64,000 bases of DNA, taken from contig JABDMU010000078.1 in assembly GCA_013001285.1 (NCBI GenBank), forward strand, positions 1-64,000. Direction: 5' to 3'. A program made the translations under genes and the position numbers. This DNA is from Flavobacteriaceae bacterium (GTDB lineage Bacteria; Bacteroidota; Bacteroidia; Flavobacteriales; Flavobacteriaceae). Within the stretch, counting starts at the first letter, position 1; each line of letters starts with the position of its first letter. This document shows positions 55,772 to 64,000 of this stretch, piece after piece. Below the pieces are notes generated by a model. It worked only from the letters and a program-made list of their open reading frames with translations, did no database searches and was not told the DNA's origin.

Positions 55772-57475
55772 TTAAAATCCCACAGCAGTGTCATCACCGC
55801 GTCCGTCGGCGCCACCTTCGAGAGTTCCATTTGGCAAAGCAAGAATTGCATTTACTTTGCTTGTGATTATATTATCTCTTTCGATGATCTCATATCCAAA
55901 TGTTTTTAGTGATGAAATGAAATCAGGATCAAACTTATTTGGTTCAAACATAACGGCATCTGGCATCCATTGATGATGAAATCGAGGTGCATCAACTGCT
56001 TGTTGTGCCGTCATATTGAATTCGTGTACATTTAATATAGTTTGTAAAACAGAAGTAATGATGGTAGACCCTCCAGGTGTTCCTAAACTCATATAAAACT
56101 CACCATCTTTTTCTATAATAGTGGGTGTCATTGAACTCAGCATACGTTTTTCTGGTAATATGCTATTGGCTTCTGCACCAATGAGTCCAAACATATTTGG
56201 AACCCCTGGTTTACTGCTAAAATCATCCATTTCATTATTTAGAAAAAACCCTAGTTCAGAGTTATAAAGTTTAGAGCCGTAGGCGCCATTTAATGTCACG
56301 GTAACCGAAATTGCATTGCCGTATTGATCTACAATTGAATAATGCGTGGTTTCCATACTTTCTAGTACCATGACTTCTCCATGTTCAATTTCACTTGATT
56401 TAGTAGGACGATTAAATGAAAATGAAGCCATACGGTTTTTTAAATAATCTGGATCCATAAGTTCATCAATAGGATTGTCAACAAAATCTGGATCACCTAA
56501 ATAGAAGCTTCTATCTGCATATGCGCGGCGTTCGGCTTCTGTTAATAATTTGACTGTTTCAAGCGAATTATGACCGTAGTCTGAAAGATCATAAGGTTCA
56601 ATCATTTTCAAAATTTGAGCCAAGCATATACCGCCACTTGAAGGCGGTGACATAGAAGTGATTTTTAGTTCGTCATATTCGAAAGTAATTGGATCACGCC
56701 ATTTGGCTTCATAAATCTCTAAATCCTCCTCAGAAATTATACCTCCATTTTTTTGTATGAACTCAACAAATCGTTTTGCAGTTTCACCTTTATAAAATTC
56801 ATCCCTTCCATTTTCCATTATTCTGGTTAATGTTTCTGCTAAAGCAGGAAATTTAATTGTATCATTTTGTTTCCATGGCTTTTCAAAGACAATTGAATCT
56901 TTATTCGGCTTTGAAAAATAAGGTTGATATTGTGCAATGCGTTCTTCTTGTTTTTTTGTAACAACAACGCCCTTATAAGCCAAATCAATAACTGGTTTAA
57001 TAATGTCCTCAAGCGGTAATGTTCCAAATCTTTCATGAGCTTCAAATAAACCTGCAATACCACCAGGTACACCAACAGCCATCGCTCCAACGGTGCTTAA
57101 TTCAGGGATGACATTACCTTCTTCATCTAAATACATATCTCGCGATGCTCCCAAGGGTGCCTTTTCTCTGTAATCAAGAGCTCCAACTTCGCCCGTATTT
57201 AGGCGATACACCATAAATCCGCCGCCTCCGATGCTTCCAGCATATTGATAGGCAACATTCAGTGCCAATTCTGTAGCCATCATGGCATCAAATACATTTC
57301 CACCTTTCTCTAAGATATCTGAACCTATTTTTGATGCTTCGATTCGTGCAGAAACAACCATGGCCTTATTGGTAATCAGGCCCCTTTGAGATTCGTCTAC
57401 AATTTCTTTTTTAACCGATTGCCTACAAGACACAAAAAGAATAAGTAATAAGGAGAGAAGTGCAAATTTTTTCAT
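55772..57475 (-). CDS. ggt: Gamma-glutamyltransferase, lipoprotein
   Basis: This 567-residue Ntn hydrolase hydrolyses or transfers gamma-glutamyl groups from glutathione and related peptides. It has an SPII signal (lipid Cys 17), so it is membrane-anchored in the envelope. The precursor self-cleaves before the nucleophile T377 in ETTHYSIVDQYGNAIS. Substrate-binding motifs are SGGICLAQIL and LGFFLNNEMDDF, and the glycine loop SSMTPTIIEKDGEFYMSLGTPGGS. It has a full-length large and small subunit. It lies five bases after acpH and eight bases before the AlkD-like start, so the genes form one unit. Confidence 0.94.
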   Translation of the reverse strand: MKKFALLSLLLILFVSCRQSVKKEIVDESQRGLITNKAMVVSARIEASKIGSDILEKGGNVFDAMMATELALNVAYQYAGSIGGGGFMVYRLNTGEVGALDYREKAPLGASRDMYLDEEGNVIPELSTVGAMAVGVPGGIAGLFEAHERFGTLPLEDIIKPVIDLAYKGVVVTKKQEERIAQYQPYFSKPNKDSIVFEKPWKQNDTIKFPALAETLTRIMENGRDEFYKGETAKRFVEFIQKNGGIISEEDLEIYEAKWRDPITFEYDELKITSMSPPSSGGICLAQILKMIEPYDLSDYGHNSLETVKLLTEAERRAYADRSFYLGDPDFVDNPIDELMDPDYLKNRMASFSFNRPTKSSEIEHGEVMVLESMETTHYSIVDQYGNAISVTVTLNGAYGSKLYNSELGFFLNNEMDDFSSKPGVPNMFGLIGAEANSILPEKRMLSSMTPTIIEKDGEFYMSLGTPGGSTIITSVLQTILNVHEFNMTAQQAVDAPRFHHQWMPDAVMFEPNKFDPDFISSLKTFGYEIIERDNIITSKVNAILALPNGTLEGGADGRGDDTAVGF

Positions 57476-57480
57476 TGAAA

Positions 57481-58083
57481 TTAAATTTTAATTTGTGAAG
57501 ATAATGTTTTTAGTTTTTTTTGAGAAAAGGCTATCAACTCGTCAAAGAAAATGGTGAATTCGGCTTCAAATTCTTTATAGAATTCGATGAGTTCATCTAC
57601 CGCCTGATTCATTTTGGATTTGTTTTTAGTTCGACGATTCATGCCTTCCAGAACCTTGGCAATACCTTCAATTGTTGCATAACTAAGTAACCAGTTGCCA
57701 CTGATCATATAGGGAGTCATCCTTTGAATTCTTTCAGGAAGTATCTCGAAATTGTCTTCTAATGAATTGTAAAAATTCTCTACATACTCATCCAGAGGGA
57801 TATTTGAGTATTGATCCCAATTTTTCGCAAGAAAGTGATCATAAAGAATATCCACAATGACTCCAGAATAATGTCCATAATTTTTATGTAGTCGTTTGGT
57901 GCTTTTCCTAACGGTTTTATGGGCATCAGTAAACGTATCGATCTCTCTATGAAGCAAAATGCCAAGTTGAAGATCTATAGGGTATTTCTTATATTTTTTT
58001 CCTTTGATGCCATCGGCCATGAAATTGCCTAAGGTCACCATTTCATTGTCACCGGAAAGGTAAATATGCGCTAAATAATTCAT
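57481..58083 (-). CDS. acpH: Acyl carrier protein phosphodiesterase
   Basis: AcpH removes the 4'-phosphopantetheine group from holo-ACP. This 200-residue cytosolic protein of the HD-domain-like family starts MNYLAHIYLSGDNEMVTLGNFMADGIKG, matching the AcpH hallmark. It continues with GILLHREIDTFTDAHKTVRKS (His, Asp) and DILYDHFLAKNW, which supply the metal ligands. It is the first gene of the acpH-ggt-alkD-unknown unit on the minus strand, divergent from the acyltransferase-3 gene across 40 bases without a clear promoter. Confidence 0.92.
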   Translation of the reverse strand: MNYLAHIYLSGDNEMVTLGNFMADGIKGKKYKKYPIDLQLGILLHREIDTFTDAHKTVRKSTKRLHKNYGHYSGVIVDILYDHFLAKNWDQYSNIPLDEYVENFYNSLEDNFEILPERIQRMTPYMISGNWLLSYATIEGIAKVLEGMNRRTKNKSKMNQAVDELIEFYKEFEAEFTIFFDELIAFSQKKLKTLSSQIKI

Positions 58084-58123
58084 TCCTTAAAAATATGTAT
58101 TTTAGGGCATTAAAAAGAATCTT

Positions 58124-59191
58124 TTGAAGAGATTACCCAACCTAGATGTACTCCGTTTCATTTTAATAGTATATGTGATCCTCATTCACTTATCCCAATT
58201 GAGTCTAAATCAGGGTTTACCCAACATTAACTTTCTTTTTGAAAACCATAAAGGTAATGAGGCTATTGATGTCTTCTTTGCCATGAGTGGTTTTCTAATC
58301 ATTAGAATTATTTATAAAGCTAAAGTGAAGAATCGATTTTCAATTAGAAAATTCTATATGCGGCGAATATTGAAGATATTTCCTTTGTATTATTTAATCG
58401 TGATCTTCGGATTTGTTTTTTACCACGCTTTATTACCTATACTAAAGATTCCTTTTGAAACCAATTATAATCTTGTAGAAGGCATATTGTATTATACATT
58501 TTTTATGGCAAATGTATTTTCAAGAACTTATGATGTGGGAGGCATTTTGGGTATTTTATGGTCGATTGCTATTGAAGAACAATTTTATATCATCATAGCA
58601 CCATTTCTGTTTTTCATAAAGAAAAAACGCATTTTTATTAGTCTTTTTCTTTTGTTTTTAGTCTCGTTTGTAGCCTTTCATATTGAAGCTTTTGCAGTTC
58701 TTAGACAATATAAAATGGAATTTTTCTTCATCTTTTTCGGTGGCTTGATCGCTATCTTGGAAGAAGAGAAGCAGTTAGAATTTTTAAAACGATTTAAAGT
58801 AATTCCTCTTGCCATTACCATCTTGGTAGTCTTATATTTCTTTACGTCTATTTTCGATTTCAAAACGCTATGGGTCTATAATTTATATATAACTGTGCTC
58901 TTTGGATTATTCATTCATGCCATCAGTATCAACAATCATAATGTAGCCATCAGAAACAAAAAAATGATCTATTATGGAGAGATTTCCTATGGTCTTTATT
59001 TATATCATATCATAGTCATTAATCTTATAGTCTTTATTTTTTCCAAACTGCAAGCCAATTTTCAAATGCACGATTGGATTACCATCATATTAATGCATGT
59101 TTTAAGTCTAGGATTAACTATTTTTGTCTCGCACATTTCGTTCAAATATTTTGAAACTTACTTTCTTAACCTAAAAGAGAAATTTAGATAA
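58124..59191 (+). CDS. Acyltransferase family 3 membrane protein
   Basis: This 355-residue membrane protein has about ten hydrophobic helices and the acyltransferase-3 start LPNLDVLRFILIVYVILIHLSQL, with the family His (H22). FFAMSGFLIIRIIYKA and FYMRRILKIFPLYYL are further family motifs. Members O-acetylate or succinylate polysaccharides, peptidoglycan or lipids; which one is unknown here. The start is TTG 58124, as an in-frame stop lies 21 bases upstream. Its stop codon shares one base with the glmM start (TAATG), so the two are translationally coupled. Confidence 0.85.
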   Translation: MKRLPNLDVLRFILIVYVILIHLSQLSLNQGLPNINFLFENHKGNEAIDVFFAMSGFLIIRIIYKAKVKNRFSIRKFYMRRILKIFPLYYLIVIFGFVFYHALLPILKIPFETNYNLVEGILYYTFFMANVFSRTYDVGGILGILWSIAIEEQFYIIIAPFLFFIKKKRIFISLFLLFLVSFVAFHIEAFAVLRQYKMEFFFIFFGGLIAILEEEKQLEFLKRFKVIPLAITILVVLYFFTSIFDFKTLWVYNLYITVLFGLFIHAISINNHNVAIRNKKMIYYGEISYGLYLYHIIVINLIVFIFSKLQANFQMHDWITIILMHVLSLGLTIFVSHISFKYFETYFLNLKEKFR

Positions 59192-60579
59192 TGACATTAA
59201 TTAAATCCATATCAGGAATAAGAGGAACTATTGGAGGACAGGTAGGCGATAATCTAACCCCCATCGACGCCGTTAAATTTGCAGCGGCCTATGGTACCTG
59301 GATCAAGCAACAACGAAATAAAGAACATTATAAAGTAGTGGTTGGAAGAGATGCTCGAATTTCTGGCGAAATGATCCAGAGCTTGGTCATGCAGACCTTA
59401 GTTGGATTGGGCATTCATGTTGTCGATCTTCGCTTATCTACTACGCCAACTGTTGAAGTAGCTGTGCCGATGGAACATGCCGATGGTGGTATTATTTTAA
59501 CGGCTAGTCATAATCCGAAACAATGGAATGCCTTAAAGCTCCTTAATGCCAAAGGCGAATTTTTAGACGCTAATGAAGGTCAAAAGATTTTAGATATAGC
59601 TGAATCAAATACCATGCGTTTTGCCGATGTAGATGAATTGGGAAAGATCACCATTAATGATGCTTACATAGATATGCATATTGACGAAGTTTTAAATCTT
59701 CCTCTGGTAAATACTAAAGCCATAGAACGATCAAATTTTAAAGTTGTGGTTGATGCTGTTAATTCAACAGGAGGAATTGCTATTCCAAGGTTGTTAGACC
59801 GTTTGGGTGTTCATGCTGTTAAATTGTATTGTGATCCTACAGGACATTTTCCACATAACCCCGAGCCACTTAAGGAACACCTCACAGATCTATCCAATCT
59901 AGTCGTTAAGGAAGGTGCAGATTTTGGGATTGTGGTCGACCCAGATGTAGATCGCTTAGCCTTTGTTTGTAATGATGGCGAAATGTTTGGAGAAGAATAC
60001 ACCTTGGTCGCTTGCGCAGATTATGTACTGAGCAAGACCCCTGGACCCACAGTCAGTAATATGAGTTCAACTCGAGCCCTAAGAGATGTGACTGAAAAAC
60101 ACGGACAAACCTACGAAGCGAGTGCAGTAGGAGAGGTGAATGTGGTCGCACTTATGAAAAAGAATAAGGCCGTTATTGGCGGAGAAGGAAACGGTGGGAT
60201 TATTTATCCTGAATTACATTATGGAAGAGATGCCCTTGTTGGTGTTGCCCTTTTTCTAAGTCTGTTAGCAGAAAAAGGTATATCTACCCGAAAACTAAGA
60301 GACAGTTATCCTTCTTATTTTATGAGTAAAAAGAAAATTCAGTTGACACCTCAATTAGATGTTGATGCCATACTTAAGGCTATGGAAGGTCGATATTCTA
60401 ACGAAGAGATCACCACAATAGATGGTGTAAAGATCGATTTTGAAGACTCTTGGGTGCATTTAAGAAAAAGTAATACCGAACCCATTATTCGTATTTATAC
60501 TGAAGCTAAATCCCAGAATATGGCAGATGTCCTGGCTGATAAAATTATAACTGAAATAAAAGAAGTTGCTAATATTTAG
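59191..60579 (+). CDS. glmM: Phosphoglucosamine mutase-like phosphohexomutase
   Basis: This 462-residue cytosolic alpha-D-phosphohexomutase converts hexosamine 6-phosphate to 1-phosphate, probably glucosamine for UDP-GlcNAc synthesis. The phosphoserine is S106 in TASHNPK, the metal loop is DPDVDRLAF with D250, D252 and D254, the sugar-binding loop GEGNGG follows, and the phosphate-binding loop is RKSNTEPIIRIYTE. The size and GlmM-like loop support glmM, but phosphomannomutase or phosphoglucomutase cannot be excluded from motifs. It overlaps the acyltransferase stop by one base and is followed after 26 bases by the class V aminotransferase gene. Confidence 0.88.
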   Translation: MTLIKSISGIRGTIGGQVGDNLTPIDAVKFAAAYGTWIKQQRNKEHYKVVVGRDARISGEMIQSLVMQTLVGLGIHVVDLRLSTTPTVEVAVPMEHADGGIILTASHNPKQWNALKLLNAKGEFLDANEGQKILDIAESNTMRFADVDELGKITINDAYIDMHIDEVLNLPLVNTKAIERSNFKVVVDAVNSTGGIAIPRLLDRLGVHAVKLYCDPTGHFPHNPEPLKEHLTDLSNLVVKEGADFGIVVDPDVDRLAFVCNDGEMFGEEYTLVACADYVLSKTPGPTVSNMSSTRALRDVTEKHGQTYEASAVGEVNVVALMKKNKAVIGGEGNGGIIYPELHYGRDALVGVALFLSLLAEKGISTRKLRDSYPSYFMSKKKIQLTPQLDVDAILKAMEGRYSNEEITTIDGVKIDFEDSWVHLRKSNTEPIIRIYTEAKSQNMADVLADKIITEIKEVANI

Positions 60580-60605
60580 TATTTTTAAAGGGAATATTTA
60601 ATTCT

Positions 60606-62108
60606 ATGATCACAAAAGAAGCAAAAAAAGCAAGACATTCCGAATTGGAAGATTATTTTAAACCTTTCCGACAAAATATTGTTGGTATCGATCAGGAATT
60701 TACTTCGCCTTACGGTGTTAAGAAAATTATTTATACCGATTGGACCGCTTCAGGCCGATTATACCGTCCTATTGAAGAAAAAATATTAAATGAATTTGGT
60801 CCATTTGTAGCCAATACACATACGGAGACCACAGAATCTGGAACAGCCATGACCATGGCTTACCACAAGGCTAAAAAGATCATAAAAGCGCATATAAACT
60901 GTAATGAAGATGATGTGCTTATTGTTGCAGGAAATGGCATGACTGGAGTGGTTAATAAGTTTCAGCGAATTTTAGGCTTAAAAATTCCAGAAAATCTTCA
61001 AAAATATACCCAGGTGCCAGATGAAATGCGTCCTGTGGTTTTTATTACCCACATGGAACATCATAGTAACCAAACATCCTGGTTGGAGACCATGGCTAGG
61101 GTAGAGGTGATCCCTCCGGGTCCTGAAGGCCTTTTTAGTATTGAAAATTTAAGAATACTTTTAGAAAAATATAAAGACTGCACGATTAAAATTGCTTCAA
61201 TTTCAGGAGGATCTAACGTTACTGGAATCGAAGTGCCTTGTCATGATATTGCCAAACTCATGCATCAAAATGGTGGCGTATGTTTTGTTGATTATGCCTG
61301 TTCAGGGCCGTATATCGAAATGAATATGCATCCCGAAGATGAAGAAGCTCATCTTGATGCCGTATTCTTTTCTCCTCATAAATTTTTGGGAGGTCCGGGA
61401 ACAAGTGGTGTGCTCGTCTTTAATAAGAAATTATACAAAAATATGATCCCAGATTGCCCTGGAGGAGGAACTGTAAGTTGGACCAATCCATGGGGCGAAC
61501 ATAAATATATCGACGACATTGAAGATCGTGAGGATGGTGGAACCCCAGGGTTTTTACAAACGATCAAAACAGCTTTGGCAATTAAACTAAAAGAACAAAT
61601 GGGCACTTCAAAAATGCTTGAACGTGAACATGAGATTCTAGAACATATTTTTAATGAATTAGATGATGTGGAAGGCCTGAATATATTGGCACCACAACAT
61701 AAAGACCGATTGGGCGTGATCTCTTTTTATATAGATGATCTACATTATAATTTAGGAGTAAAAATCCTTAATGATCGTTTCGGAATCCAAACACGAGGCG
61801 GTTGCAGTTGTGCAGGAACCTATGGCCATTATTTGTTACATGTTGATTATGATACATCACATGAACTTACCAATGAAATATCAATTGGTGATCTGGTGAG
61901 AAAACCAGGTTGGATAAGACTTTCTATCCATCCTACTACTACTTGTGAAGAGGTTGATATGGTTTGTGACGCCATTAAAGCCCTGACAAAGAATCACCTT
62001 GAATGGTCTAAGGATTATACTTATGATGGCACCACCAATGAGTTTATTCATAAATCTTTCATAACTGACGATAGACATCAAACTATCAACAACTGGTTTG
62101 AACTATGA
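60606..62108 (+). CDS. Class V aminotransferase-fold PLP enzyme (cysteine-desulfurase-like)
   Basis: This 500-residue cytosolic fold-type I PLP protein has K259 in FFSPHKFLGGPGTSG as the Schiff-base Lys and D229 in VCFVDYACSG for the ring nitrogen. A C-terminal loop TRGGCSCAG (Cys 400 and 402) lies where cysteine desulfurases keep their catalytic Cys, so a sulfur-transfer reaction is possible. It is longer than SufS/IscS (about 400), with an extra N-terminal arm (to about residue 40) and a Cys-rich end. The exact substrate is unknown. It is 26 bases after glmM. It overlaps the end of the convergent LpxL-like gene by six bases. Confidence 0.82.
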   Translation: MITKEAKKARHSELEDYFKPFRQNIVGIDQEFTSPYGVKKIIYTDWTASGRLYRPIEEKILNEFGPFVANTHTETTESGTAMTMAYHKAKKIIKAHINCNEDDVLIVAGNGMTGVVNKFQRILGLKIPENLQKYTQVPDEMRPVVFITHMEHHSNQTSWLETMARVEVIPPGPEGLFSIENLRILLEKYKDCTIKIASISGGSNVTGIEVPCHDIAKLMHQNGGVCFVDYACSGPYIEMNMHPEDEEAHLDAVFFSPHKFLGGPGTSGVLVFNKKLYKNMIPDCPGGGTVSWTNPWGEHKYIDDIEDREDGGTPGFLQTIKTALAIKLKEQMGTSKMLEREHEILEHIFNELDDVEGLNILAPQHKDRLGVISFYIDDLHYNLGVKILNDRFGIQTRGGCSCAGTYGHYLLHVDYDTSHELTNEISIGDLVRKPGWIRLSIHPTTTCEEVDMVCDAIKALTKNHLEWSKDYTYDGTTNEFIHKSFITDDRHQTINNWFEL

Positions 62109-62993
62109 TTGATCTTTAGGAGCATTGTCTTTATGCTTCCAACGTTTATGCGTCCATAAATAATATTGTGGAGCCTTGTAGATTTGTTTTTCGAGCTCCT
62201 TGGTGAACTTATCAGTAATATCGTAATCTTTATATTCTGAAGGGTTTTCTGCCAGAGTAACGAATTCCGCTTCATAATGACCACGCTTCACCTTTTCAAT
62301 TTTTAAATAGACGACTGTATGATCGAGCTTTTTTGCTAACATCTCGGCGCCAATAAAACAAGGCACATTGATACCTAAAAATTCCTGCCAGTAATATGCT
62401 CTGCTTAGTTTCGGAGTTTGATCACTTAAAAATGCAGTGATGGACTTTTTGTTTTCTGCCTTAAATTCGGTCATAGTAGCAATCGCTTTCCTTGCAGGTA
62501 TTAATGTAGTACCGAATTTTGATCTAATTCTTTTTATTAAATTATCAAAATACTTGTTGGCTATTGGTTTATATATGCCATAGCCTTTGAATGTGACGTA
62601 GTTTTCTACTGCAAAGGACCATTCATAACTTGCATAATGACCATACATTACGATTATACTTTTATCTAATGCTTCTAAGCGGTTTATTTCTTCGGGGTTT
62701 TTAATAATGAACCGCTTGTTCAATTGAGAGTTAGAAATAGATATAGATTTGATCATTTCTAAGAACATGTCGCACATGTGTTTATAGAATTTCTTTCGAA
62801 TCTCCCGAATAGTTTTTTCATCTTTTTCCGGAAATACCAATTTTAAATTATTCGTGACAACCTTTTTACGATATCCAATGATATAATAAACCAGAACATA
62901 AACAACATCCGAAAAGATATAAAAAACTCTAAATGGAAGGATAGAGATCAGGAATAAAAAAGGGTAAACTAGAATGAAAACCAGTAATTGCAC
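62103..62993 (-). CDS. LpxL/HtrB-like lipid acyltransferase
   Basis: This 296-residue membrane protein of the lysophospholipid/lipid A acyltransferase group probably adds an acyl chain to lipid A or another lipid. It starts with a membrane helix (VQLLVFILVYPFLFLISILPF), the family motif GYRKKVV, and the catalytic H-x4-E motif in YGHYASYEWS. SDQTPKLSRAYYWQEFLG and the IGAEMLAKKLDHTVVY segment are typical of LpxL/LpxM. I set the start at GTG 62993 rather than TTG 63011, because the latter lies inside the -7 promoter box and upstream of the expected transcript start. It is divergent from the rhomboid gene. Confidence 0.87.
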   Translation of the reverse strand: MQLLVFILVYPFLFLISILPFRVFYIFSDVVYVLVYYIIGYRKKVVTNNLKLVFPEKDEKTIREIRKKFYKHMCDMFLEMIKSISISNSQLNKRFIIKNPEEINRLEALDKSIIVMYGHYASYEWSFAVENYVTFKGYGIYKPIANKYFDNLIKRIRSKFGTTLIPARKAIATMTEFKAENKKSITAFLSDQTPKLSRAYYWQEFLGINVPCFIGAEMLAKKLDHTVVYLKIEKVKRGHYEAEFVTLAENPSEYKDYDITDKFTKELEKQIYKAPQYYLWTHKRWKHKDNAPKDQS

Positions 62994-63008
62994 TAAAATA
63001 TTTTTTAG

Positions 63009-63027
63009 CAAATATATGCTATATTTG
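63009..63027. promoter_or_regulatory. Overlapping divergent promoters formed by a perfect palindrome
   Basis: CAAATATA-TGC-TATATTTG has perfect eight-base arms. Read rightward, the right arm (63020-63027) is the -7 box TATATTTG for the rhomboid gene; read leftward, the left arm is the same box for the LpxL-like gene. Well-spaced -33 elements are not evident on either side. The palindrome may also bind a regulator. Confidence 0.6.
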
Positions 63028-63047
63028 ACGTTTTACGTTTATACTTT

Positions 63048-63698
63048 ATGGGCAATTTACATGTCATTACCATAGCCATTATTGCTATTAACATCATCGT
63101 TTCCTTAAAGGGATTCAGCGATTTTTCATTTTTTGAAAAATATAAGTTCAATATTGGCGGAATCAAAAGAGGTGAACAAATACGAATGTTGAGCTCAGCA
63201 TTTTTACATGTTGACCAAATGCATCTGTTCTTCAACATGTTTACATTGTATTTTTTTGCAGATGAGGTTATTTCATATTTAGGTCCAGTACAATTTCTCT
63301 TGGTCTATTTTGGAAGCTTGATTGTTGGGAATTTATTGTCTTTCTATTTTCATAAGGACGAATACCATTATAGCGCTGTAGGAGCCAGTGGTGCGGTGAC
63401 GGGAGTTTTATATTCTGCCATTCTCTTAGAACCAAATATGGGACTGTACTTAATGTTTTTGCCTATTGCGATCCCTGGTTATATCTTCGGAATTGGCTAC
63501 CTTTTATATTCCATTTATGGCATGAAAAATAGAATTGGCAATATTGGTCATGATGCGCATTTTGGTGGTGCTATAGGTGGCTATATCATCACACTAATTA
63601 CAGCAACATGGATCTTTGAAGAGCACTTACAAATGGTAATACTTTTGGCAATTCCTATTGTATTGCTTTATGTTTTGAGACGCCTGGGAAAAATCTAA
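63048..63698 (+). CDS. Rhomboid-family intramembrane serine protease
   Basis: This 216-residue inner-membrane protease has about six hydrophobic helices. The catalytic Ser is S114 in VGASGAVTG (GxSG motif) and the catalytic His is H171 in HDAHFGGAIGG. The oxyanion-region H59 and N63 (MHLFFNM) are present. The short N terminus MGNLHVITI has no extra cytoplasmic domain. Substrates are unknown. It is divergent from the LpxL-like gene and shares its palindromic promoter region, so the two may be coregulated. Confidence 0.91.
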   Translation: MGNLHVITIAIIAINIIVSLKGFSDFSFFEKYKFNIGGIKRGEQIRMLSSAFLHVDQMHLFFNMFTLYFFADEVISYLGPVQFLLVYFGSLIVGNLLSFYFHKDEYHYSAVGASGAVTGVLYSAILLEPNMGLYLMFLPIAIPGYIFGIGYLLYSIYGMKNRIGNIGHDAHFGGAIGGYIITLITATWIFEEHLQMVILLAIPIVLLYVLRRLGKI

Positions 63699-63706
63699 TT
63701 AACAGA

Positions 63707-64000
63707 TCAGTTCAGCATTGAAGCTATCTGATCTTCCAAAGCCTTACCTCTTAATTTTTTGGCAACAATACGTCCTTCTTCATCCAAAATAAAGGTTGAA
63801 GGAATAGAATTTATATTGTACATACGTGCTACAGGATCGTTAAAATACTTAAGATTGGAAACATGATGCCAAGTTAAGTTGTCTTTTTTAATAGCATCAG
63901 TCCATCGCTTTTGTTGATTTGGTTTATCTAATGATACACTTATGATCTCAAGACCTTTATCGTGGTATTTCTGATAAACCTTGACCACATTAGGGTTTTC
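63707..64000 (-). CDS. TlpA/ResA-like thioredoxin-fold protein, 3' part (runs off the right edge)
   Basis: The last ~97 residues of a thioredoxin/AhpC-TSA protein are present. The reading frame stays open through 64000 (ENPNVVKVYQKY), so the apparent GTG start at 63988 is internal. Visible features are LEIISVSLDKPNQQKRW, the YNINSIPSTFILDEEGRIV strand with the cis-Pro loop (SIPST), and a short C-terminal helix. The CxxC region lies beyond the edge, so redox activity cannot be judged. By its DKPNQQKRWTDAIKKDNLTW segment it most resembles TlpA/ResA-like proteins of Bacteroidota, usually membrane-anchored. Confidence 0.8.
   Translation of the reverse strand, partial: ENPNVVKVYQKYHDKGLEIISVSLDKPNQQKRWTDAIKKDNLTWHHVSNLKYFNDPVARMYNINSIPSTFILDEEGRIVAKKLRGKALEDQIASMLN

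Noticed and set aside
55765-55851. Longer N terminus for the AlkD-like protein
   Set aside because: It would overlap ggt by about 80 bases and adds no conserved residues. ATG 55764 leaves an eight-base gap.
62994-63011. TTG 63011 as start of the LpxL-like gene
   Set aside because: It lies inside the -7 box, upstream of the expected transcript start. GTG 62993 is preferred.
63986-63988. GTG 63988 as start of the thioredoxin-fold gene
   Set aside because: The frame stays open to the window edge and the missing part would hold the CxxC, so this codon is internal.

Overview
The window reads as chromosomal DNA of a marine-type Flavobacteriaceae bacterium (phylum Bacteroidota). Evidence: low G+C; repeated promoters of the Bacteroidota form TTG-N19/20-TAnnTTTG; almost no Shine-Dalgarno sequences; many SPII lipoproteins; two proteins with C-terminal type IX secretion (T9SS) sorting domains; a single-chain 2-oxoacid dehydrogenase E1; and a YtxJ-type protein of the bacillithiol system. 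The genus cannot be fixed from sequence reading alone. I see no phage, insertion sequence, CRISPR array, tRNA or rRNA. No gap between genes exceeds 300 bases.

Layout. 1-1178: 5' part of clpB (minus strand, runs off the left edge). 1.4-4.7 kb: secreted GH16 beta-glucanase, ytxJ, an unknown lipoprotein. 4.8-7.6 kb: divergent fahA (tyrosine catabolism) and glyA. 7.5-10.6 kb: beta-helix lipoprotein, hotdog thioesterase, glutaminyl cyclotransferase. 10.7 kb: signal recognition particle RNA with its own promoter. 10.9-13.9 kb: SDR oxidoreductase, transaldolase-like fsa, cysteine-less thioredoxin-fold lipoprotein. 14.1-19.1 kb: ABC-F ATPase, DUF2007 protein, PLP decarboxylase with a secreted NTF2-like partner, TauE permease. 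19.1-25.8 kb: pheT, a Lys-rich secreted protein, TlpA-like lipoprotein, DUF2911 protein, unknown lipoprotein. 26-31 kb: recG, M1 aminopeptidase, patatin. 31-35 kb: minus-strand operon DsrE / M20 / FMN-GOGAT-like / small membrane protein. 35-41.9 kb: uvrD/pcrA, Sua5/YrdC, OmpA-like lipoprotein, GT2-unknown-nuclease operon, holA. 42-50.7 kb: DoxX, unusual methyltransferase, fused E1, pseudo-M1 beta-barrel protein, secreted EEP nuclease. 50.7-58.1 kb: LOG, uvrA, unknown, AlkD-like, ggt, acpH. 58.1-64 kb: acyltransferase-3, glmM-like mutase, class V aminotransferase, LpxL-like acyltransferase, rhomboid, and the 3' part of a thioredoxin-fold gene.

Most of this is ordinary flavobacterial core and cell-envelope content: DNA repair (uvrD, recG, uvrA, AlkD-like), translation (pheT, ABC-F, SRP RNA, Sua5), amino-acid turnover (fahA, glyA, E1, decarboxylase) and envelope lipoproteins or peptidases. 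No block of genes clearly forms a new defence or biosynthetic system. The most interesting signals are family members with altered active sites: an ABC-F protein with one normal and one degenerate ATP site, an M1-peptidase-like domain that has lost its zinc site and is joined to a predicted outer-membrane barrel, an E1 with Asp/Asn metal ligands exchanged, and a thioredoxin fold without cysteines. Several palindromic intergenic elements also stand out, best of all one formed by the two -7 boxes of back-to-back promoters at 63009-63027. All family assignments come from motif reading, without database searches.
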